A stretch of DNA of 64,000 nucleotides from Tubulanus polymorphus (lineage: Eukaryota > Nemertea > Palaeonemertea > Tubulaniformes > Tubulanidae). Below the pieces are notes generated by a model. The model was not told the DNA's origin. It saw nothing but the letters and a program-made list of their open reading frames with translations, and searched no databases. Below, piece by piece: positions 34,160-42,234 of this stretch; positions within the stretch are counted from its first letter, which is position 1; each line of letters starts with the position of its first letter. The position numbers were made by a program, and so were the translations under genes. The stretch spans positions 1 to 64,000 of the forward strand of contig NW_027437453.1 in the NCBI RefSeq assembly GCF_964204645.1, given 5' to 3'.

Positions 34160-35407
34160 ATGAGTGGGAGTTATATCAATCCTTCTAAGAATCATAGAAT
34201 ATCTAATGCTATTAAAGCAGAAAGATCACATCATATAATTACTCATAACCCTTCAAATATTAATCCCGATGAAACTTTATATGTTAGAATTCCTAGATTA
34301 ACACAAAATACTTTTTATGTTCCAAACAGTATTTATTTATCAGCTGATATAAAAGTAATCGGTAATAATAATAATTATGTCGTTGATAATGTTGGAAGAT
34401 ATTTGATTAAAAAGTTAACAATAAAGATTGGTCCAGAAACAGTTTTCTCATTAGATGATTATAATTTATTTATGCACTATTAAGATTTATGGTTAACTAA
34501 AGAAAATAGAAATAATATGATATTTCAAGGCATCCAATCAGAAAACCAAAATAAATTAAGATCAGAAGCTAATAGCGCAATATTAACAAATGATGTAGAT
34601 AAATTGATAAAAAGTATATATGGAAACAAATATAAAATTCCATTAGACTTTGAATTGATAAATAATAATGCACCTTTATATAAATACGCAATTCAAGAAG
34701 ATATTATATTTGAGATAACATTTGCTCCCGTAAATGAAATTGTAATATCTAGCGTTAATAAAGATATGAGTTATAAATTATCGAATATATGTTTAGAATA
34801 TGATACAGTAACTGATGAAAATATTTCAAGTATAATTCAAACTAAATACAATCAAGGATTTTCATTATTATATGATTATATTGATAAATTTAAAACCGTA
34901 ACTATTAATGCAAATGATGAAATAATTAATGAGAATATTAACTTCCCAAGAAGATCTATTAACGGTATATTAATATTTTTTACTATTGGAACGTATACTA
35001 ATGGCGCAATAAATGTTGACAATTATTATAATCCTGAAATAACAAAAGTAGAAATAACTATCGAAGGAATAGCAAATAAAATATTTTGTCAAGGAATGAG
35101 AATGATAGATCAATGGGTAGAAATTAAAAAACATTTTATGAATGAAAAAGTAAAATCATTTGAAAATTGTAACATTAATCAAATTGATTATTATACCGGT
35201 AATAAATATGCATTATGGTTAGATTTTAGAACAACTGAAGATAATTCATTACATGGTTCTGGGAAAAAACTACAAAATACAAAAGATGGAATACAATTAT
35301 TCATGACAAAGAAAAAGGGAATTAAAAATTTTAAAATGCACATTTATATTATATCTGACGCGCAATTAAATATTGTAAATTCACAATTAGATAGTGTTAT
35401 GTATTAG
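34160..35407 (+). pseudogene. MCP: Major capsid protein (double jelly-roll), broken by an in-frame TAA
   Basis: A 416-codon frame with a TAA at 34481-34483; the same frame continues open to 35407. The N-terminal part (TLYVRIPRLTQNTFYVPNS, KLTIKIGPETVF) and the part after the stop (WLTKENRNNMIFQGIQSEN, PLDFELINN, CLEYDTV) follow the order seen in Polinton major capsid proteins. Later landmarks are INFPRRSINGILIFF and IEGIANKIF. The break truncates the protein after about 107 residues. The start abuts TTAAATAAATG. Confidence 0.85.
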
Positions 35408-35439
35408 AATTTTAACTTTAATAAAAATATATATAATAA

Positions 35440-36507
35440 ATGGAAGGAGGTAAAGTATATGAAAGAATCAAAGCTGATAAAGAAATCAATGATGATTTGT
35501 ATTATGTAATACCTTATAAAAGAATAAATGAATATATTGGAACATTTTTATTAAATGAATTAAATCAATACAAAGAATATTTAATTGAACGTAATAATAA
35601 TATTGATATAAAAATAGAAGATAATATTGAAACAAAAATAGAAGATAATATTGAAACAAAAATAGATAATAATATTGAAACAAAAATAGAAGATAATGTT
35701 ATACCTTCTACATCGAATGATGATAAGATTGAAACAAAAATAGAACATAATATTGAACCTAAAATAGAAAAATCAAATGTTCAACCAAAAGATAACATTA
35801 GATGTATGTATTGTGAAGAAGATTTTGATAATTACAATGATTATTTATTACACATCAAAAAAGATGAACATATTTTACAATTAGTAAAAACATATGCCAA
35901 TATATATAAAGATAAATGTAAAGAGGATCAGAATTATTGTGCCTTCTGTAATGAATGTATAACAAAGGCTAATTGGGCAAAACATTATAAATTAAAAACA
36001 AAAGGTGGAAATGATTCAGCCCATGCAATACAAGTATTTAAATCTTGGTGTGAAAAATGTAAAGAATATGTAATATATGATAAACAATTGAATCATAAAT
36101 ACTCAATTAAACATATTGGTACAGATAACGTAATAGAAAATCCAACAGTTATAAATCCAAAATTTAATAATATGAATATATTAGATTATCGGTGGTATAG
36201 AAAAACATTTATAGATTATTTCTTGAGTAATGATATAGTTACCATATTGAAAAAGTTAGATAACTTTAAACCAAATGTAACTTATGCAATGAACTTATTT
36301 GAACTTAAATATGATGATTTTAGAGAATTTTTAAATAAAAATCCATCTAAAACTGAAATCGAAAATTATATTCCAAAAATATTTTCAAGAAAAACATTCA
36401 ATAAATATAAACTTGGGAATTATTCAGGACCTATATCAAAGATAATGCAAAGGGATATATATTTAGAATACAATAAGCTTAAAGAAAAATATGAAAATGA
36501 AAATTAA
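35440..36507 (+). CDS. Zinc-finger protein with octapeptide repeats (355 aa)
   Basis: A repeat of about eight residues (IETKIEDN and variants) occupies residues 55-110. Three finger-like clusters follow: CMYCEEDF...H...H, CAFCNECI...H and CEKCKEYVIYDKQLNH...H. The last resembles the first finger of the polymerase of this element. The C-terminal 120 residues are helical and basic, without a recognised domain. It is the last gene of the + strand block. A nucleic-acid-binding role is inferred. Starts at ATAATAAATGG. Confidence 0.6.
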   Translation: MEGGKVYERIKADKEINDDLYYVIPYKRINEYIGTFLLNELNQYKEYLIERNNNIDIKIEDNIETKIEDNIETKIDNNIETKIEDNVIPSTSNDDKIETKIEHNIEPKIEKSNVQPKDNIRCMYCEEDFDNYNDYLLHIKKDEHILQLVKTYANIYKDKCKEDQNYCAFCNECITKANWAKHYKLKTKGGNDSAHAIQVFKSWCEKCKEYVIYDKQLNHKYSIKHIGTDNVIENPTVINPKFNNMNILDYRWYRKTFIDYFLSNDIVTILKKLDNFKPNVTYAMNLFELKYDDFREFLNKNPSKTEIENYIPKIFSRKTFNKYKLGNYSGPISKIMQRDIYLEYNKLKEKYENEN

Positions 36508-36511
36508 AAAG

Positions 36512-36889
36512 ATTATAGAATTCACTGTATATTGATGGATGAATGGATGAGTTGGAAGAGTTGGATGAATTGGATGAGTGGAAGAGTGGATGAGTATAAT
36601 AATATATATATTTTACTTTTTAACACATAAATTGGAAGAATAGTATGAGTATAAATATAATATTTTTATTCTTTATTAAATTTAACACAATATATATATA
36701 TTATTAAAATAATATTTAAATATAGTATAAAATTGATAAAATAACTTCAAATCAAACTCTTACTGTTTTAAAAATAAAAAACATATGTAAATTATATATT
36801 ATTACACTCATCCATTCATCCACTCTTCCAATTCATCCAATTCATCCAATTCATCCACTCATCCATCAATATACAGTGAATTCTATAAT
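36512..36889. repeat. Palindromic minisatellite between convergent gene blocks
   Basis: The 31 bases at 36512-36542 are exactly complementary to 36859-36889. Next to them, inside the palindrome, lie GGATGA/TGGAAGAG hexamer arrays on the left and the complementary TCATCC/CTCTTCCA arrays on the right, which differ in copy arrangement. The spacer is AT-rich. Position suggests a bidirectional transcription end or a recombination structure. Confidence 0.88.
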
Positions 36890-36905
36890 ATTTTGAATTA
36901 GGATT

Positions 36906-37517
36906 TTATTTTATAAATTTATATTCATAGGGAAATTGTAATCTCATTAATAATTTTGAACCTTTATTATTTTTTAATTTATTCATATATTCATCATGTA
37001 ATTCAGTAGGTATAATTTGATTTTCTTCCAATGATTGTTGCATAGATTTTCTATCTTTGTTGTAGAATAAAACTAGAAATCTTATATTCTCTCTAAAATC
37101 TTTCACAATTGAATTATATTTTTGATTTAAAACCCATGTTGTTATCCCAAAATGTCTACCAGAGAAAGCTAAATAACATAACTCACTTTCTCTAATTTTA
37201 GAATCATGTAAATTTGCGCAATCATCGATAATAAATAATGTATTTGATCCTTTATAAATATCTAATGCAATTTTTATACAATTATCTAAATTTTCTTTTA
37301 CTGTTTTAGGGTCTAATATAATAAACTTTTTTATCTTAACTATATCTCTATTATATGTTTTATTCATTTCATATGTAGGACAGAATAATATTATATTATC
37401 AAAATGATTTTTATAAATAGTTTCTAACAAGTCTAATATGAAATGTGTTTTACCACAATTTGTAACTCCAATAACTAACATATTATGTGGTTCAAATATA
37501 AATAAATCTTTATTCAT
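36906..37517 (-). CDS. ATP: A32/FtsK-type genome-packaging ATPase (203 aa)
   Basis: Drives genome packaging into capsids in this virus lineage. The Walker A loop GVTNCGKT is at residues 17-24, and a Walker B-like LFIIDD at 94-99. A sensor-like asparagine follows in the LNQKYNS tract. Length is usual for the family. The start overlaps the end of the chromodomain frame by 8 bases and sits in AATAAATG. The frame is intact. Confidence 0.88.
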   Translation of the reverse strand: MNKDLFIFEPHNMLVIGVTNCGKTHFILDLLETIYKNHFDNIILFCPTYEMNKTYNRDIVKIKKFIILDPKTVKENLDNCIKIALDIYKGSNTLFIIDDCANLHDSKIRESELCYLAFSGRHFGITTWVLNQKYNSIVKDFRENIRFLVLFYNKDRKSMQQSLEENQIIPTELHDEYMNKLKNNKGSKLLMRLQFPYEYKFIK

Positions 37518-38599
37518 TTATTCTTTTAATTTTACTAGATAAAATCCATTCATTAAATTTATCATCATATCCTTTATATTTCACCAAAGAATACTTTTTT
37601 CCTTTAAGAGTTTTTGTTTTCAATACTTTTTCTATTTTGTATTCTATTTCATCTGGATTTGGTACTAATGATAATTCTTGTTCATAAAAATAACCTAATA
37701 TTTCTTCATCTTTTAAATCAAACAATTTATAAACAAATGGTTTAGTTAATATTATCTTTTTAATTTTAAATATTTCTTCAGTAAAATTAGGGGTATAACC
37801 TTTATAAAATGTTTTTCGATATTTAGAAATTCTAACATGTTGTCCTATTTTTAATTTAGGTTCTCCAAAATCGTGTGTAACAAATGCGCCATAAAAATTA
37901 TTCCAAACTATTTCTGAATTTTCTTCTTTTCTAGCTTGTATAGGTTTTAATATTTATAGAACTATGTTTAGAATTATTATAACCTTTAACTAAATCATCT
38001 AACACATCGATATATTTATATGTTTCATTAGCGGTGAAATATTTCCACATTCTAGTTTTCAATGTTTTATTAAATCTTTCTATAACAAATGCTTTTTTAT
38101 CTGAATGTGTTGAAAAATATTCTACATCGTTATCAGTTAATAGTTTTTTAAAATGTTTGTTATAAAATTCCTTACCTTCATCAAATTGTATCTTATCTGG
38201 AATAGCTTCTTTAAATATTAATTTGAAAGAATTTGTAACTTCTATACCAGTTTTATTTTTAATCGGGATACTCCATGCGTATCTACTGAATATGTCTATA
38301 ACATTTAGTATCCAAAAATATCCTTTGTTATATTTTTCTAAGTTTTTCATATCAATTAAATCAGCTTGCCATTGTTGGTCAATATATGAAACCATTACTT
38401 TTCTTGTTAAATATTTTTTATCCATCTTTTTATGAATTTGATATGTGGGTTGATTTTGTAACCATGATTTTAATTCACTATATTTTATTTTTTCTTTATC
38501 AGATTTAATTTTATCCCATAATTCCGAAACACTTGAATATGATACTTCACTTTCTGGGTTATAATATAAATCTCTTAAATATTGTTCTTTTTTCATCAT
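37510..38599 (-). pseudogene. INT: Retroviral-type integrase with chromodomain, frameshifted
   Basis: Inserts the element and produces the 6-bp target duplication. The catalytic core is present: D80 (QADLIDM), D140 (IQFDEGKEF) and E174 (FVIERFNK), a spacing close to D,D-35-E. The first frame ends at TAG 37931-37933. The continuation lies in a frame one base away, open from about 37937 to 37510. It contains a C-terminal beta-rich part and a chromodomain (YSLVKYKGYDDKFNEW) that in other elements guides chromatin targeting. The change lies at or near an A run (about 37940). The gene begins 4 bases after the preceding gene's stop and lacks the AAATG start motif, so it is probably translated from the upstream transcript. 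Confidence 0.87.
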
Positions 38600-38602
38600 A
38601 TT

Positions 38603-38998
38603 TTAATCCATTAATAATATTTTAGATTTATTTTCATTTGATTTATGATTTGACTTATTTTCTGGTATAATAGGTTTATCATCATTGGAATCATCTTTAT
38701 CATCAGATTTGAATTTTGATTTATATATTACACCGGATAATATAATAATTGTGATTAACCCAATTGTAATATATAAGTAATTATTTCTTCCACTATTAGA
38801 AGAATTAGATGGATTATTATTTGAATCAATACCACCGTGTGGGTGCTGTACGGCACCATCAGATAATTTCTGTGATTCATTTATATCAGTTAATTTCTTT
38901 TTCTTAGCTTTTTTTAATTCTGATGATCTTTTACCTAATTCTCTTGCCCATTTAATTTGTTTCTCGGATCTAGCCTTTTTCTTAACTCCATCACTCAT
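38603..38998 (-). CDS. Basic single-pass membrane protein (131 aa)
   Basis: A lysine-rich N-terminus (KKKARSEKQIKWARELGKR), an Asn/Ser-rich hinge, one membrane span (about 74-92, ending SGVIY) and a charged C-terminal tail. Function unknown. The start is in AAAATAAATGAG and overlaps the end of the preceding gene by 8 bases. Confidence 0.6.
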   Translation of the reverse strand: MSDGVKKKARSEKQIKWARELGKRSSELKKAKKKKLTDINESQKLSDGAVQHPHGGIDSNNNPSNSSNSGRNNYLYITIGLITIIILSGVIYKSKFKSDDKDDSNDDKPIIPENKSNHKSNENKSKILLMD

Positions 38999-39593
38999 TT
39001 ATTTTAGTTAATTTTTGTTCTGATTCATTTTCTGTTTCGATGTTTTGTTGTAGTACATCTGTTTCGTTCTTACCTGATTTATATTCCATATTCTTGATGT
39101 TCGAAAATGTTATGACGCCAGTAGAAATTAATGTCATAACCGATCCTAATTGGAATGAAGCATAACCGACCCATTTTTGTAATTCAGTCATAACTAAGTA
39201 GTCATTTTTCAAATCATTATATAATTTATTTTCATCATCAATTGGTATTAACTGGTTACATAACTTAGAATAACATTTGACAATACCATCTGAAATAGAA
39301 TCATTTATTCTAGCTAATCTTGACTCTTCATAAATCTTAAAATATTTTATTACTTTTTCTTTGTTCATATTATCTAATTCTTGAAAAGTTATTGTTTTAC
39401 CAATAAACTCTTTAGTTTTTCCACTCGCAATCAATAGTTCTAGATGATGTTTACAATATAAGTAGTATTCATAATCTATATTGTTATTAACTTGAATAGA
39501 ATTAGTTACAACTGTATCTTTATTATCACTTATACCCAAATCATCTAATGTTTTTTCAATATCAATACTATTCTTATTAGATTTCTTTGACAT
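38991..39593 (-). CDS. Conserved Polinton protein of unknown function (200 aa)
   Basis: An N-terminal Ser/Asp-rich segment is followed by a conserved tract: GKTITFQELDNM, a Y-x-x-R-like helix (YEESRLARI), then LCNQLIPID and a hydrophobic C-terminal portion (VGYASFQLGSVMTLISTGV). Proteins with this helical layout recur in Polintons, beside the integrase. The role is not known. Starts at CTAATATAAATG. Confidence 0.6.
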   Translation of the reverse strand: MSKKSNKNSIDIEKTLDDLGISDNKDTVVTNSIQVNNNIDYEYYLYCKHHLELLIASGKTKEFIGKTITFQELDNMNKEKVIKYFKIYEESRLARINDSISDGIVKCYSKLCNQLIPIDDENKLYNDLKNDYLVMTELQKWVGYASFQLGSVMTLISTGVITFSNIKNMEYKSGKNETDVLQQNIETENESEQKLTKINE

Positions 39594-39896
39594 TTATATT
39601 AGAGGAAAAAAGCAAAAAAAAATATTTTAAGTATTCTTCAAATGATACTAGATAGTTAAAGTTAAAGAACTCTAGTATTGACTACTGATACTAGCTATTT
39701 GAATTTAAAGAATTTCTATTTGAATCTATTCAAAATATAAAGTATTCTTTTTTGAAAAGAAAATATTAAAAATATAATAGAATTCACAAGCTAGTTGAAG
39801 TTATTGTTTTTTAAATATTTTTTATTTAAAATCTATTTGATATCTCACTACTTTTGTTTATCTATTAGGAGCAGTAGTTATAACTGTCCAGATAAG
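39594..39896. other. Intergenic AT-rich gap with short inverted repeats
   Basis: Between two minus-strand genes. It contains 'gatactagatagttaaag' and a related 'gatactagctatttg' downstream plus an inverted 'actctagtattg', which could form an imperfect hairpin. No coding frame. Confidence 0.4.
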
Positions 39897-40571
39897 TCAT
39901 TTCGGATCCTTGATATCAAATTCCTCAACGTATTGTTCATTCTGTGGGTTACTATTCCACCAATCAATAAATTTCCTTGCTTTATTCAACTGTTCCAAAT
40001 ATAATTGTAAATCTAGTTTATTAGATTTGATTTGATTTTCTTTCTTTTCTAAAGGCCTTAGATTCTTCCAATTCCAAATAAGTTTTTTATTGTATTCATC
40101 ATTCATGTTAAATTTAGATATTGGTAACACGTGATCAATATGGTAATAATCCCCATAATTATCTATATTCATTTTATCATCGAATTGATATATTATCCAT
40201 GATTTGAGAAATTCATCTGAACAACCCAATAAATTAGATAGTGTTTCTGAATGTGTTTCTTTGTTGAATAATTGTGTTAATCTAGACCTTAAGCATTGTT
40301 TCAATCTAAAATTAAGATCTGTTTGATATCTTTCTCTCATATATTCTGTCATATAATCATTATAATGTTCTCTATTATCTTCTCGATATTGTTTGGTGTA
40401 TAGTTTAGTACAAGTTTTACAACAATATTGAAAACCATCTTTGCTAATCTTACGCTTACTAAATTCTGTTAATGATTTATCTAATTCACATTTAGAACAC
40501 TTCTTGTAGTATATGTTTATAACACCAGTGTTATTTGTAATATTGATAATTTGTGGTTCTTCTGGTTCCAT
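39897..40571 (-). CDS. HNH endonuclease (224 aa)
   Basis: N-terminal zinc-ribbon-like cysteines (CSKC at 25-28, CCKTC at 50-54), then a HNH core YYHIDHVLPISKF (H144, D146, H147) followed by WNWKNLRPLEKKEN with its conserved asparagine. The arrangement is the one seen in HNH proteins of large DNA viruses and phage-like elements. It may be a homing nuclease or a replication-linked nuclease. It is the outermost intact gene at the right end and starts in ATAATAAATGG. A truncated second copy of its C-terminus is fused to the right terminal repeat (41687-41764). Confidence 0.85.
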   Translation of the reverse strand: MEPEEPQIINITNNTGVINIYYKKCSKCELDKSLTEFSKRKISKDGFQYCCKTCTKLYTKQYREDNREHYNDYMTEYMRERYQTDLNFRLKQCLRSRLTQLFNKETHSETLSNLLGCSDEFLKSWIIYQFDDKMNIDNYGDYYHIDHVLPISKFNMNDEYNKKLIWNWKNLRPLEKKENQIKSNKLDLQLYLEQLNKARKFIDWWNSNPQNEQYVEEFDIKDPK

Positions 40572-41686
40572 TTATTATACATATTTTTTCACTAAATTGG
40601 TTAATATTTTAGAATCCTCTTCCATTTCTTCGACCAACGTCATCCTTTTTCATTCTTCGTTGCTTTTGATAAGTTGTTTCGATTCCTTGATATCTAAATA
40701 ATACCACTGGGCAAAACCGCTCTTATAGGAGCGCTTTTGCTTAATGCGCATGCGTTAATCATAATTATATATTCATTCTGTAAATTCTGTAAAATAGAAA
40801 CGACCGACATAAAATATCAAAACGTGTTCGCATTAAGCAAACCGCGCATTCATGCGCGCTTTTGCTTAATGCGCATGCGCTAATCATAATTGAAACGAAT
40901 TATTATTGAAACGACTGAACATAAAAATTCACCAAACAGATTTACACAATACATTATACAATTTGTTCAGTCGTTTCTTCCAATACATCATTTGATTTCT
41001 ATAAATACAATTTATAATTACAAACATTTTTTCAATTGCTGGTAAATATTTAACTACATCAACAAATGTTAAACTTAATCATTGGAGTCTTAATGTTTTT
41101 GAAATTCTTATATAGTTTCTTCGACGATCTTTTGGCGATTCTTGTGTTTCTTGTGCTAATTTCTATTGGTTCGATATCCATTGCTGTTGATTCCTCAGTC
41201 AGAAAGAGTATCTTGAGTTTCTCTATCACTTCTTGATGCGTATGGCGTTTTATTAATCTAAAAGATATTAGCGGTAACTCTAGCTATCTAAAAGATATAC
41301 TAAATACACTTAAATATATCTAAAGGTTTCATATTTAATAGTCTTAATAACTACAACAAACAGTACTTACATTTAGATTTATAATTGTAAACTATAAACT
41401 CCTAATTTCGTTTCGAAAGATAGAATATCCTGAGCACAATATTACAACGTATATCCATTTCCGGGGCGATTTCTAGAATGAACACGTCGTTGATTATGCC
41501 ACGTCATCTAGTTCGGGTTTAGAGTGTTCTACACGTTTCTGATTATGACGCGTCATAATGTCTCGTCGTTATAGTAACAACTGTAACAGCTGTGAATTTA
41601 TAGATTTATTCTATAGCTCTGTATATTGAATGTATATAGGCTAAAATAGAATCATTTTCTAGTATAAACATCATATCCTCAATGTA
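40572..41686. other. Cargo-like segment with distinct composition near the right end
   Basis: Less AT-rich than the rest of the element. It holds the direct repeat GCGCTTTTGCTTAATGCGCA at 40731 and 40856, with an inverted partial copy at 40830-40848; CRE-like sites (TGACGCGTCATAA near 41547 and CCACGTCATC near 41499); and on the minus strand a donor-like AAAT|GTAAGT near 41372 and acceptor-like TATCTTTTAG near 41258 before a frame of about 65 codons (starting around ...LIKRHTHQEVIEKL) that ends near 41064. This looks like captured host promoter/exon sequence, but no homology is claimed. Confidence 0.45.
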
Positions 41687-41878
41687 TTATTCATTATTTG
41701 GATCAGTGTTCCATAATTCAATAAATTTCTTTCCTTTTGTTAACTGTTCTGAATATAACTGTAAATATTCTAGTTTCAATTTATTCTCTAAATGTGTTAT
41801 AGTTTTATTGTGTCTTGCTTTTTGAGACTTATCTATATTTATCTTACATGTTGGGCAGTAGTACTTATTTGCTTCCAT
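41687..41878 (-). pseudogene. Chimeric frame: polymerase N-terminus fused to HNH C-terminus
   Basis: The first 38 codons are the polymerase N-terminal finger, because they lie inside the right terminal repeat. The next 25 residues (LQLYSEQLTKGKKFIEL...) match the C-terminal part of the HNH endonuclease at 39897, with about one change in three. The frame is open with its own start motif, but the product would only be a 63-aa fusion. It marks the junction of the repeat with a decayed second HNH gene. Confidence 0.75.
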
Positions 41879-42228
41879 TTTAATACTATATTTTTTATTA
41901 AAATTGATTTTAGAAGTTCAATGATTTAAATGTTATTCATATATATATGAATATTTTAAGAGTAATAGGGATAATAGGCTTTCAAGCTAAAGGTTGAACG
42001 GGCGGGTGAGTAAAAATGAAAAACATAAAAATAATAACAATTTCTACTTGAATTAGGAGTGAAACTCATGAAAATGAAAAATAAATTCGAGCGTGTGAGA
42101 ATTTATTTTTCATTTTTATGAGTTTCGCGAGTAATTCAAGTAGAAATTGTTATTATTTTTATGTTTTTCATTTTTTAACGAGCTCGACCGTTCGACCTTT
42201 GGCTTGAAAGCCTATTATCCCTATTAGT
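41765..42228. repeat. Right terminal inverted repeat (464 bp)
   Basis: Complement of 24088-24550 with very few differences. Contains the fold-back palindrome (41961-42228), the AT-rich leader and the polymerase start. The repeat ends inside the coding region of the polymerase, so the right copy has a truncated gene. Confidence 0.93.
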
Positions 42229-42234
42229 GTTGTG
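42229..42234. repeat. Target-site duplication, right
   Basis: GTTGTG, identical to 24082-24087. Confidence 0.92.

Larger units (their letters stand above)
24088..42228. mobile_element. Complete Polinton/Maverick-type endogenous element, 18,141 bp
   Basis: It is bounded by 6-bp target duplications and inverted repeats of about 463 bp starting AGTAATAGGG (left) and ACTAATAGGG (right, complement). The gene set is the hallmark one: protein-primed PolB, DDE integrase with chromodomain, A32-type packaging ATPase, double jelly-roll major capsid and penton-type minor capsid protein, plus small conserved genes. Left genes read right and right genes read left, meeting at 36.5-36.9 kb. Three genes carry one disabling change each; the others are open. 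The near-identity of the inverted repeats indicates a young insertion. No adenain-like protease was recognised. Confidence 0.95.

Noticed and set aside
32582-34195. Several minus-strand frames under the 568-aa gene
   Set aside because: Shadows of the + strand gene, rich in serine and isoleucine from the complement of an AT-rich coding sequence.
34481-34483. Alternative genetic code (TAA read as an amino acid)
   Set aside because: Other genes of the element end at TAA and animal nuclear code reads TAA as stop; two isolated stops are better explained as mutations or errors.
37510-37725. Stand-alone chromodomain gene
   Set aside because: The frame is open well upstream of 37725 (to about 37937) and continues the integrase; its apparent start is a TTG.
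24360-42000. CRISPR array or bacterial contamination
   Set aside because: No regular spacer array; gene content and 6-bp target duplication fit an integrated eukaryotic Polinton.
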